A program made the position numbers and the translations under genes. Shown piece by piece: positions 8,556 through 16,625 of a stretch of 64,000 nt of DNA. Source of the DNA: Chitinophaga hostae (GTDB lineage: Bacteria; Bacteroidota; Bacteroidia; Chitinophagales; Chitinophagaceae). Every line of letters starts with the position of its first letter. Within the stretch, counting starts at the first letter, position 1. The stretch covers positions 186,001 to 250,000 of the forward strand of contig NZ_JAGTXB010000007.1 in assembly GCF_018224885.1 (NCBI RefSeq), read 5' to 3'. The notes under the pieces were generated by a model, which had not been told where the DNA came from, made no database searches, and saw nothing but the letters and a program-made list of their open reading frames with translations.

Positions 8556-11282
8556 ATGCATTATTTCTCCACGTTGAGGGTAACAGTGGCCCTCACCCTT
8601 ACTGCCGGCGCAGGCATTATGTTTGCGGCCTGTCATTCTAACCAAAAAGTAGACTTCAGTACAGAAGTAAAACCAGTGCTCAACAAGCATTGTATCAGCT
8701 GCCATGGCGGCGTAAAACAAAGCGGTGGATTTAGTGTGCTGTTTAAGGAAGAAGCCCTTGGCGTCACCAAATCCGGTAAACCGGCTATTGTTCCAGGCCA
8801 TCCTGAAAAAAGTGAATTCATCCGCCGTCTTACCTGTAAAGATCCTAAAGAGCGGATGCCACAAAAAGGCGAACCGCTCACCGAAGCAGAAATAGACCTG
8901 CTCACCCGTTGGGTAAAGCAAGGTGCTGAATGGGGCGAGCACTGGGCGTATATTGCGCCAAAAGAAGTAGCCGTACCGGATATCGAGGTAGCCAATGGCA
9001 ATAATATTGACCACTTCATACAGGCGAAACTGAAAAAAGAAGGACTGGAATCCGCACCGGAAGCAGATAAGATGACGCTGCTGCGCCGCGTAAGCCTGGA
9101 CCTCACCGGTTTGCCTCCCACTCCTGAAATGGCCCGTCAGTTTGCCGATAGCAAAGATCCTGCAGCATATGAAAAAATAGTGGACAGTCTTCTCCGGTCG
9201 CCTCACTATGGTGAACGGTGGACCGCTATGTGGCTGGACCTCGCCCGCTATTCCGATACCAAAGGTTATGAAAGAGATGAAGGCAGAAGAATATGGCGCT
9301 ACCGCGACTGGCTCATCGATGCATTCAACAGCGACCTGCCCTATGATAGTTTTACGATAGACCAACTCGCGGGCGACCTGTTGCCCAACGCCAGCAACCA
9401 GCAGCTCATTGCAACGGCCTTTAACCGTAACACCATGACCAACGACGAAGGAGGTACACAGGATGAAGAATTCCGTACCGCCGCCGTAATGGACCGCGTA
9501 GCCACCACCATGGATGTGTTCCAGGGCGTTACCATCGCCTGCGTGCAATGCCACAGCCACCCGTACGATCCTTTTCATTTTGAAGACTATTATAAACTGC
9601 TCGCCTTCCTCAATAATACGCGGGATGAAGACACGCACATGGAGCATCCTAAACTGCGTTTATACGACAGCGTTAGTACGGCACAGGTGCAGCAGATCAG
9701 CAGCTGGGTATCACAATACGGTACTTCCTCCCAACAGCAGGATGTACAGGAATTCCTGAAAGTGCTGGAACCTAAAGTACATGCGCATAACGCCGACCAA
9801 TATATCAATGGCGCCCTGCTCGATACCAAATACATGGGGGTGCGGAACAATGGCAGCTGCCGCCTTCCGAAACAAAAGCTGGATGGTAAAACCCAACTGC
9901 TCATGAACTACTGGACCGGCAGCCAGGGCGGCACCATCGAGTTCAGACTGGATAGCCTGAAAGGAAAAACAATGCTCACACATCACCTGATGCCCACCAA
10001 CGGACGGCAGGCTATCAGCATGCCTATCCCTTCTGTTTCCGGTACGCATGATCTCTACCTTGTATTCCGCAACCCTGCCCTCAACCCCGCAGATGCAGTA
10101 TGTATGATAGAATGGTTCGCCTTCCGGGAAGACATACCCGGCAAAGGAAAACCCGGATATGATAAGATCAGTGCGGAAATGCTGGCAGTGATCAATCAAA
10201 ACCCGGACGATATCCCGGTGATGATAGAAAACCCCGCTTCCATGGCCCGCACTACCAATATATTTGAGCGTGGCAACTGGCTGGTAAAGGGTCCTGCGGT
10301 TACGCCGGATGTACCACATTCGCTGAATCCATTTCCAAAGGATGCACCCCGCAACCGTCTCGGCCTCGCACAGTGGATGACTTCCACCCAAAACCCACTC
10401 ACTGCCCGCGTGATGGTAAACCGCTGCTGGGAACAGCTATTTGGTACCGGCATCGTGGAAACGCTGGAGGATTTTGGTACACAGGGCTTCATTCCTTCCC
10501 ATCCCGAATTGCTGGACTATCTCGCTTATAAATTTATGCATCAGTACAAGTGGCATATGAAACCACTGCTGCGCGAAATCGTTACCTCTGCGGCTTATAA
10601 GCAAACCTCCAATGCATCGCCGGCGCTGCTGGAAAAAGATCCTTCCAACCGCCTGCTGGCAAGAGGACCCCGCTTCCGGTTAACAGCAGAAGAAGTAAGG
10701 GACCAGGCGCTTACCGTAAGCGGTTTGCTGAACAGGAACCTGCATGGCCCCAGTGTGATGCCTTTCCAGCCCGATAATATATGGCAAACCGTGTACAATG
10801 GGGGTACCTGGAACAAGGCGACAGACGGCAACCAGTACCGCAGGGCCGTATATGTTTACCAGAAACGTACCAGCCCTTATCCTTCCATGATATCGTTCGA
10901 CGGCAGCAGCCGTGAAGTTTGCCTGCAACGTCGTATACGCACCAACACGCCGCTTCAGGCGCTGGTAACGCTGAACGATCCTGTATATGTGGAAACAGCT
11001 ATTGCGCTGGCACGCCACATGCAGCAAAACGGTGGTAAAGATGTAGCGGCGTGTATCCGTTCGGGTTATCAAACCGCTATGTACAAACCATTGGCTGATA
11101 ATAAGCTGAAAGTATTACAGACACTCTATACGCAGGCGCTCACGGAATTCCGCAAGGATCCAAAGGCCGCCGCAAAAATGCTGCAAAGCACTAACAGTGA
11201 CACGCAACAGGCCGAACTGGCTGCCCTGGCAGTAGTGGCCAATGCTATTATGAACCTGGATGAATTCCTTACAAAATCCTAA
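8556..11282 (+). CDS. PSCyt1-DUF1549-DUF1553 haem lipoprotein
   Basis: The 908-residue product (counted from the ATG at 8556; an upstream in-frame TTG at 8550 is less likely) has a hydrophobic leader with a lipobox-like FAAC, placing C26 as a lipidated cysteine. A PSCyt1 (planctomycete cytochrome c) domain follows with haem motif C46-ISCH. Next comes DUF1549 (about 150-360), which contains a second CxxCH (329-333), and DUF1553 (about 590-880), typified by NPLTARVMVNRCWEQLFG. These proteins accompany DUF1501 proteins in Planctomycetes, Verrucomicrobia and Bacteroidota and are suspected to take part in oxidative breakdown of complex glycans. The actual reaction is not established. First gene of a four-gene cluster. 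Confidence 0.88.
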   Translation: MHYFSTLRVTVALTLTAGAGIMFAACHSNQKVDFSTEVKPVLNKHCISCHGGVKQSGGFSVLFKEEALGVTKSGKPAIVPGHPEKSEFIRRLTCKDPKERMPQKGEPLTEAEIDLLTRWVKQGAEWGEHWAYIAPKEVAVPDIEVANGNNIDHFIQAKLKKEGLESAPEADKMTLLRRVSLDLTGLPPTPEMARQFADSKDPAAYEKIVDSLLRSPHYGERWTAMWLDLARYSDTKGYERDEGRRIWRYRDWLIDAFNSDLPYDSFTIDQLAGDLLPNASNQQLIATAFNRNTMTNDEGGTQDEEFRTAAVMDRVATTMDVFQGVTIACVQCHSHPYDPFHFEDYYKLLAFLNNTRDEDTHMEHPKLRLYDSVSTAQVQQISSWVSQYGTSSQQQDVQEFLKVLEPKVHAHNADQYINGALLDTKYMGVRNNGSCRLPKQKLDGKTQLLMNYWTGSQGGTIEFRLDSLKGKTMLTHHLMPTNGRQAISMPIPSVSGTHDLYLVFRNPALNPADAVCMIEWFAFREDIPGKGKPGYDKISAEMLAVINQNPDDIPVMIENPASMARTTNIFERGNWLVKGPAVTPDVPHSLNPFPKDAPRNRLGLAQWMTSTQNPLTARVMVNRCWEQLFGTGIVETLEDFGTQGFIPSHPELLDYLAYKFMHQYKWHMKPLLREIVTSAAYKQTSNASPALLEKDPSNRLLARGPRFRLTAEEVRDQALTVSGLLNRNLHGPSVMPFQPDNIWQTVYNGGTWNKATDGNQYRRAVYVYQKRTSPYPSMISFDGSSREVCLQRRIRTNTPLQALVTLNDPVYVETAIALARHMQQNGGKDVAACIRSGYQTAMYKPLADNKLKVLQTLYTQALTEFRKDPKAAAKMLQSTNSDTQQAELAALAVVANAIMNLDEFLTKS

Positions 11283-11287
11283 GCAGT

Positions 11288-12778
11288 ATGACCAAACATG
11301 CAAGACTGATAAAGGAAGCGAATGATACCACACTGCGTTATATTACCAGGCGCCATTTCCTGATGGATTGTGTTGCCGGTTTGGGCGCCGCTGCATTCGG
11401 CTCCTTCCTCGCCAGCTGCGGCAGCAGCAACAGCAAAACACTGGTAGATGCCAGTGGCAACCCGATGGCGCCCAAAGCGCCACTGTTCCCTGCCCGTGCC
11501 AAAAGTGTTATTTATCTCCATATGGCGGGTGCGCCTTCCCAGCTGGAGTTATTTGATTATAAACCTGCGCTGCAGAAACTGCATAACCAGTTATGCCCGC
11601 AGTCATTACTCGAAGGAAAGAAATTCGCGTTTATACGCGGCGTACCTAAAATGCTGGGGCCGCAAGCGGTATTCAATCAACACGGCGAATCCAGGGCCTG
11701 GATTTCCGACCACCTGCCACACTTCACCAGCATGGCCGATGAAGTGAGTTTCCTGAAAGCGGTGCAAACCGACCAGTTCAACCACGGCCCTGCACAGTTG
11801 CTGATGCATACCGGCAGCGCGCGGCTTGGCCGCCCCAGCATCGGTTCCTGGGTAACCTATGGCCTGGGCTCGGAAAACAGTAACCTGCCCGGATTTGTGG
11901 TGCTCACCTCCGGCGGTAAAACGCCTGATGCCGGTAAAAGTGTATGGGGCAGCGGGTTTCTGCCGTCAGTATACCAGGGCGTACAATGCAGAACCAAAGG
12001 AGAACCGGTGCTGTTTCTCACCGATCCGGAAGGCATGAGCAGGGATCTGCGCAAAGAGTCGATTAATGCCATCAATGAAATCAACAAACAGGAATACGCC
12101 ACTTTCGGCGATCCGGAAACACTGGCGCGCATCTCCCAGTATGAACTGGCCTATAAAATGCAGATCTCCGTACCGGAGGTAATGAACATCAACAAAGAGC
12201 CGGATTATATCCATGAAATGTATGGCACAGAGCCGGGCAAAGAATCATTTGCCAACAACTGCCTGCTGGCCCGCAAGCTGGTAGAAAAAGGCGTTCGCTT
12301 TGTGCAGCTGTACGACTGGGGCTGGGATACGCATGGTACCGATGAAGGCGGTTCTATTGATTATGGATTGCGTAACAAATGCAGGGAGATAGACCGTCCG
12401 ATTACCGCCCTGCTGCAGGATCTGAAGCAACGCGGATTACTCGACGAAACCCTGGTGGTATGGGGCGGCGAATTTGGCCGTACCCCCATGCAGGAAAACA
12501 GGGATGGTAAAGACATGCCTTTCCTGGGCCGCGACCACCACGTAGAAGCCTTTACCATGTGGATGGCGGGCGCCGGCATCAAAAGAGGATGCTCTTACGG
12601 GGAAACTGACGAAATAGGCTATTCTGCCGTAAAAGGTAAAGTTGCCATCAACGATATTCATGCCACCATCCTGCAACAACTGGGCTTTGATCATGAAAAA
12701 CTGACTTACCAGTTCCAGGGCCGTCCGTTCCGGCTCACCGATACAGGAGGCAAAGTTATTACACCGATATTAAGCTAA
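11288..12778 (+). CDS. DUF1501 (sulfatase-like fold) exported protein
   Basis: This 496-residue protein has a TAT-like leader (TRRHFLMDCVAGLGAAAFG, residues 22-40) followed by a cysteine-containing FLASCG, so it may also be lipidated. DUF1501 begins about residue 70 with SVIYLHMAGAPSQLELFDYK and continues to the end. DWGWDTHG and GEFGRTP near residues 350 and 400 are the conserved metal-site-like motifs. DUF1501 belongs to the alkaline phosphatase/sulfatase fold group, but activity is unproven. It starts 5 bases after the DUF1553 gene and ends 2 bases before the next, so the genes are almost certainly one operon. DUF1553 and DUF1501 partners are a well-known pair. Confidence 0.9.
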   Translation: MTKHARLIKEANDTTLRYITRRHFLMDCVAGLGAAAFGSFLASCGSSNSKTLVDASGNPMAPKAPLFPARAKSVIYLHMAGAPSQLELFDYKPALQKLHNQLCPQSLLEGKKFAFIRGVPKMLGPQAVFNQHGESRAWISDHLPHFTSMADEVSFLKAVQTDQFNHGPAQLLMHTGSARLGRPSIGSWVTYGLGSENSNLPGFVVLTSGGKTPDAGKSVWGSGFLPSVYQGVQCRTKGEPVLFLTDPEGMSRDLRKESINAINEINKQEYATFGDPETLARISQYELAYKMQISVPEVMNINKEPDYIHEMYGTEPGKESFANNCLLARKLVEKGVRFVQLYDWGWDTHGTDEGGSIDYGLRNKCREIDRPITALLQDLKQRGLLDETLVVWGGEFGRTPMQENRDGKDMPFLGRDHHVEAFTMWMAGAGIKRGCSYGETDEIGYSAVKGKVAINDIHATILQQLGFDHEKLTYQFQGRPFRLTDTGGKVITPILS

Positions 12779-12780
12779 AC

Positions 12781-13713
12781 ATGGATCAACAAAAACGAAA
12801 CTTCTTAAAACAATCCGCCATTATGGCTTCTGCGTTATGTTTACCATCCCTGCCTTCCTTTGCAGCTGCTTCCGGCAAACCGGTAAAAGATGGGTTCAGG
12901 TTAATTGTACTGGCCACCAACTGGGGCTACAATGGCAGTATCGATGCTTTTTGCAACGAGGCCAAAAAAGCCGGCTATGATGGCCTCGAAATATGGTGGC
13001 CTGCAGAAACAGCCGCGCAACAGGAATTATTTGCCGCATTGGCCAAATATGATCTGCAGGTGGGATACCTGTGTGCCGGCTACGACAGCGACTATACGAA
13101 ACACGCGCAGCAATTTGAAACTGCACTGAAAGCTGCTACCAGCAATAGTAAGGTAAAGCCGTTATATATTAACTGTCATTCAGGAAGAGACTATTTTACC
13201 TTCGAGCAAAACAGCGCCCTGATAGATATGACCATCCGTATTTCCAAACAATCAGGGGTACCGGTGTACCATGAAACACACCGTTCCCGTATGATGTTTG
13301 CAGCGCATGTTGCGAGAAAATTTATCGAGGCAAAGCCGGATCTGCGGTTGACACTGGATATTTCCCACTGGTGTAATGTACATGAATCATTACTGCAGGA
13401 TCAGCAGGCAACAGTAGCCAAAGCGCTGGAGCGGGCTTCGCATATACATGCCCGTATCGGGCATCCGGAAGGGCCACAGGTCAATGATCCCCGGGCGCCG
13501 GAATGGGAACACGCCGTAAAAGCACATTTTGCATGGTGGGACCAGGTGGTGCAATATCACCAGGCGGCGGGCAAACCACTCACTTTCCTGACGGAATTTG
13601 GTCCGGCAGATTATCTGCCTACCCTCCCCTATACCCGTCAGCCGGTGGCCGACCAGTGGGACATTAACGTATACATGATGAAGCAGCTTAAACAACGTTA
13701 TAGCAAACAATGA
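12781..13713 (+). CDS. Exported sugar phosphate isomerase/epimerase-like TIM barrel
   Basis: The 310-residue protein starts with RNFLKQSAIMASALCLPS, a Sec or TAT leader to about residue 30. The rest resembles the AP endonuclease 2/xylose isomerase-like barrel: GLEIWWPAE (strand 2), HSGRDYF (strand 4), HETHRSR (strand 5), LTLDISHW (strand 6) and SHIHARIGHPEG (strand 7) supply the usual metal-binding acid and histidine positions. Exported members often occur with secreted glycan oxidation systems, where they may act as 3-keto-sugar isomerases or hydratases. That role is inference from family habits. It overlaps the next gene by four bases (ATGA), indicating translational coupling. Confidence 0.85.
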   Translation: MDQQKRNFLKQSAIMASALCLPSLPSFAAASGKPVKDGFRLIVLATNWGYNGSIDAFCNEAKKAGYDGLEIWWPAETAAQQELFAALAKYDLQVGYLCAGYDSDYTKHAQQFETALKAATSNSKVKPLYINCHSGRDYFTFEQNSALIDMTIRISKQSGVPVYHETHRSRMMFAAHVARKFIEAKPDLRLTLDISHWCNVHESLLQDQQATVAKALERASHIHARIGHPEGPQVNDPRAPEWEHAVKAHFAWWDQVVQYHQAAGKPLTFLTEFGPADYLPTLPYTRQPVADQWDINVYMMKQLKQRYSKQ

Positions 13714-15149
13714 AATTACTGATTAGCACGGGCAGCTGGAGTATGTTTATAGGGAGGTCGCATCCTTTGCTGGTGCATCTCCCGATAGGCATATTACTGA
13801 TTGCTTTTATCCTGACACTACTGGCCCGCCGTGAAAAGTGGCGGCATCTTCAATCTGCTTTACCTACCGTACTGCTGGCAGCCGCATTATCTGCCATTTT
13901 CAGCTGTATTACAGGTTACCTGCTGTCGCTGGATGGTGGTTATGAAGAGAAGCTATTACAAACACATAAATATCTTGGTATAGGCGTGGCCGTTATCAGC
14001 ACCGTTTTGTACGGGATGGAAAGATATAAAAACCGTTTCCGTAAGTGGCAGGTGCCTGCCGTATTGGTAATGGTGTTGCTGCTGAGCGCTGCAGGGCATT
14101 ATGGCGGTAGTTTGACCCATGGCGACGACTACCTTACCCAGGCCATGCCCGCCGGTTTGCGGCAGCTCACCGGCATGAACAAAACCATCGCTAACGCCGC
14201 TGCCTATACGAACATAGGGGATGCCCGGTTGTATGAGGACCTGGTAAGGCCGGTACTAGCTAACCGCTGCTACAGCTGTCATAATGAGCAGAAGCTGAAA
14301 GGCGGGCTGCGGCTGGAGTCGGTGGCCCTGATCCGCAAGGGCGGAGAACATGGTCCTGTGTTAAAAGACAGTATGCCGGAAGAAAGTGAATTGTTCAAAC
14401 GCCTGATATTGCCGGAAGAAAATGACCATCGTATGCCACCCAAAGGCAAACCACCGGTAACACCACAGGAACTGGAACTGCTGCATTGGTGGATAGCACA
14501 GGGTGCGCCTACCGGCAAAACAGTAAAAGAACTTAATAAAACGCCGCTGATGATGGCAGTATTGGAAGGCATGCAGCCTCCTACGCCGATCGATAAACAG
14601 GAATTTATGCCGGAAGACAAGGTAGCCGCGGTAAGCAGCAGCAGCATTGCAGCGCTGGAAGCCAAGGGCGTAAAAGTATTGCCGGTAGGCGCCGGCAGCA
14701 ATTATGTGTCGGTAGATTGTATCAACGCAGCAGGGTTTAACGATGCTGATATGCAATTGTTACTGCCGTTGAAAGATCAGCTGGCCTGGCTGAGTTTAGC
14801 CGGCACACAGGTAACCGACAATGCCCTTCCCGTGTTGGCCAAATGCCATCATCTTATCCGGCTGGACCTGAGAAATGTAAACATGAAAGGTAAAGGCATG
14901 AGTGCCCTGAATGCCTGCGGTGAATTGCGTTATCTTAACCTGGCAGGTACCGGGGTAACGGATGAAGGGGTATTATCTCTCCGGAAAAACAAAAAACTGC
15001 AACAGGTTTATTTATACCAGGCCAGTGTGCAACCGGTAGCGGTGCAACAACTAAAAAAGGAACTGCCCAAACTGCTGATCGACACCGGCGGTTATCGCTT
15101 ACCTCAACTGGCATCGGATACGATTGTGTATCACAAAATCAGCGGATAG
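13710..15149 (+). CDS. Membrane cytochrome c with DUF2231-like and leucine-rich regions
   Basis: This 479-residue protein begins with four hydrophobic segments (about 20-38, 50-70, 88-102 and 115-129). The first, with SHPLLVHLPIGILL, matches the DUF2231 style of membrane haem-protein anchor. A periplasmic PSCyt1-like domain follows with C187-YSCH and HRMPPKGKPP (a possible distal methionine ligand). The C-terminal third (about 330-460) has short leucine-rich repeats such as LAWLSLAGTQVTDNALPVL. A membrane anchor, one haem and an interaction surface suggest electron delivery from the periplasmic partners to the respiratory chain. This is inferred from layout. Last gene of the cluster. Confidence 0.83.
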   Translation: MKLLISTGSWSMFIGRSHPLLVHLPIGILLIAFILTLLARREKWRHLQSALPTVLLAAALSAIFSCITGYLLSLDGGYEEKLLQTHKYLGIGVAVISTVLYGMERYKNRFRKWQVPAVLVMVLLLSAAGHYGGSLTHGDDYLTQAMPAGLRQLTGMNKTIANAAAYTNIGDARLYEDLVRPVLANRCYSCHNEQKLKGGLRLESVALIRKGGEHGPVLKDSMPEESELFKRLILPEENDHRMPPKGKPPVTPQELELLHWWIAQGAPTGKTVKELNKTPLMMAVLEGMQPPTPIDKQEFMPEDKVAAVSSSSIAALEAKGVKVLPVGAGSNYVSVDCINAAGFNDADMQLLLPLKDQLAWLSLAGTQVTDNALPVLAKCHHLIRLDLRNVNMKGKGMSALNACGELRYLNLAGTGVTDEGVLSLRKNKKLQQVYLYQASVQPVAVQQLKKELPKLLIDTGGYRLPQLASDTIVYHKISG

Positions 15150-15164
15150 GCAACAACGTTAGCA

Positions 15165-16175
15165 CTATTCGTAGGCTTTAACCGCCTGGGCCAGTCTGCG
15201 CCCGATGCGTGTGGCCAGGGATTTGGGGGACAATACCTTCATGTGTTCTCCAAATCCCATAATTTCCCGCTCCAGTTCAAAGTTCAGGACTACCTGTATG
15301 CTTATAATTGTACTGTTATCTCCTTCTTTCAATACCTCCTGGGAATGATGCAGCGGCTTGGTCAATACATAGGGAGCATGTTTGTTATCGATTTCCAGTA
15401 TTATTTTATGGGCCACATCTTTCTCTGATTTAGTGACCCCGATGAGGTTACCGAAATACTCCTCGAAAGGAATGCCTTCGTAGGGAACAAACCTTTCCTT
15501 TGGCAGTTCCTGTAAACTAACAATCCTGTCCAGCGCCATGGTGGTGAGTTGTGGCGAGTGCTTGGTGCGGGTAATGATAAACCAGCGGTTCCGGTATTCT
15601 TTTAACAGGTAGGGGTAACAGATATGTTCCTGTGCTTTGCTGGCTTTAAAAGATTTGTATTCTATCAGCAGTGCCTTTTTATGCAGAGTAGCCTGGTACA
15701 GCGGGTTGATATGCACCAGGCCCAGCAACTGATGATTATTTTCAAACTGGATACAGTTGCGGTGTTCGGCTGTTGACTTATACAGGTTATTCTCTAGTCG
15801 TGCAATCATTTCGCTCATGTCATCAAAATAACTGAAGCCGTTAAACTGTTTCAGCACCGCTACGATCTCTTTCATCTTATCTACATCGCCGTCATTGATG
15901 GGTGCGTTGGTAATACTATAGGCCGGATCGCTGTAGGCGTAATACTTGCGGTCTTTCACTACAATAGGCGCGTTGTACCCCAGCTTGTCACTACGCATCA
16001 GCTGAATATCTGCCTGGATAGTCCGCCTGCTCACACCGGACCCGATACCTTCCACGTCGTACAACACATCCGCTACTTTCTCTATCAGGTCTTCCAGGGT
16101 CCACTTACGATAGCGGTTGCGCAAACATTCATCGATGGCTTTATACCTGATCAGGGCCAGTTTATTGATGGACAT
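15165..16175 (-). CDS. WYL-domain transcriptional regulator
   Basis: The 336-residue protein has an N-terminal winged helix-turn-helix (about 1-75; SGVSRRTIQADIQLMR is the recognition region). A linker leads to a WYL domain (about 155-235, with the WFI variant of the signature at 198-200 and a nearby arginine) and a WCX-like C-terminal extension (260-336). WYL regulators sense nucleic-acid or nucleotide ligands and frequently control phage-defence and DNA- or RNA-damage loci. The gene is divergent from the tRNA-like RNA and the RING-like/TerD-like gene, sharing a 244-base control region. It is the likely regulator of that locus and probably of itself. Confidence 0.9.
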   Translation of the reverse strand: MSINKLALIRYKAIDECLRNRYRKWTLEDLIEKVADVLYDVEGIGSGVSRRTIQADIQLMRSDKLGYNAPIVVKDRKYYAYSDPAYSITNAPINDGDVDKMKEIVAVLKQFNGFSYFDDMSEMIARLENNLYKSTAEHRNCIQFENNHQLLGLVHINPLYQATLHKKALLIEYKSFKASKAQEHICYPYLLKEYRNRWFIITRTKHSPQLTTMALDRIVSLQELPKERFVPYEGIPFEEYFGNLIGVTKSEKDVAHKIILEIDNKHAPYVLTKPLHHSQEVLKEGDNSTIISIQVVLNFELEREIMGFGEHMKVLSPKSLATRIGRRLAQAVKAYE

Positions 16176-16188
16176 ACTATCTTTTTAA

Positions 16189-16196
16189 CAAAGAAA
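16189..16196 (-). promoter_or_regulatory. Putative -7 box of the WYL gene
   Basis: On the reverse strand this reads TTTCTTTG (one mismatch to TAnnTTTG), 13 bases upstream of the WYL start codon. Confidence 0.4.
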
Positions 16197-16335
16197 ATAA
16201 AATACTACGCATTATACCTGCGCAGATAATTGCTCTCAAAAAATAATTACAACACAAATTAATGATTATTAATTACTTAAAATATTTTTTAAAATAAATT
16301 TTAAGTACGCAAGTATACTGCGCACATACACTTGC

Positions 16336-16343
16336 ATCTTTGT
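16336..16343 (+). promoter_or_regulatory. Putative promoter of the tRNA-like RNA and RING-like gene
   Basis: CATCTTTG differs from the Bacteroidota -7 box at one base and lies about 77 bases before the tRNA-like acceptor stem. About 30 bases upstream is a symmetrical AGTATACT core flanked by GCA and GCG, a candidate operator for the divergent WYL protein. The intervening leader contains a small AAGTAA/TTACTT hairpin. No other structure was seen between 16176 and 16419. Confidence 0.45.
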
Positions 16344-16419
16344 GTCATCGGAAGCGGTCAAGTAAATGTTACTTCACTCACTGTTAATGAACACATTGAC
16401 AATTATCGCGGAAGATGGA

Positions 16420-16541
16420 AAAGCAGTAGCGTAATGGTAGCGCACCGTATTGATCGTTTTAACATTACCAACAGGTCAATTAAAACATACTTCTTTCATC
16501 CAGGGATGCGGGGGTTGCTGGTTCGAGTCCAGCCTGCTTTA
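16420..16541 (+). ncRNA. tRNA-like RNA with about 50-nt insertion in the anticodon loop
   Basis: All arms of a canonical type I tRNA can be drawn. The acceptor is AAAGCAG (16420-426) with CTGCTTT (534-540). U8 and A9 follow. The D stem is GCGT/GCGC with loop AATGGTA, giving A14, R15, G18, G19 and A21 in place. A26 follows, then anticodon stem CCGTA (445-449) with TGCGG (507-511). The variable loop is five bases ending in T48. The T stem GCTGG/CCAGC is perfect, with loop TTCGAGT, and A541 is the discriminator. CCA is not encoded. The anticodon loop is 57 nt instead of 7 and contains its own hairpin, GTTTTAA (456-462) with TTAAAAC (480-486). No anticodon can be assigned. It precedes the RING-like/TerD-like gene by 84 bases in the same orientation. 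Confidence 0.8.
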
Positions 16542-16574
16542 CAAAAAATCGAGGTCAATTGTTGCTTACTTCTT
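16473..16574 (+). repeat. Pair of 23-nt direct repeats bracketing the 3' half of the tRNA-like RNA
   Basis: AGGTCAATT, six variable bases, TACTTCTT occurs at 16473-16495 (inside the insertion) and again at 16552-16574 (just after the RNA). The conserved blocks are identical and equally spaced, offset by 79 bases. This suggests that the insertion arose by duplication or by an integration event at the 3' end of a tRNA-like sequence. Chance resemblance of an AT-rich stretch is possible. Confidence 0.5.
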
Positions 16575-16625
16575 CTTTTTTAGGTAAAGAGCAGCAAAAT
16601 TATCTGATTATTAATAACAACTATT

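Noticed and set aside
16450..16506. Group I or group II intron in a tRNA gene
   Set aside because: The inserted segment adds only about 50 bases and shows none of the conserved core pairings of self-splicing introns.
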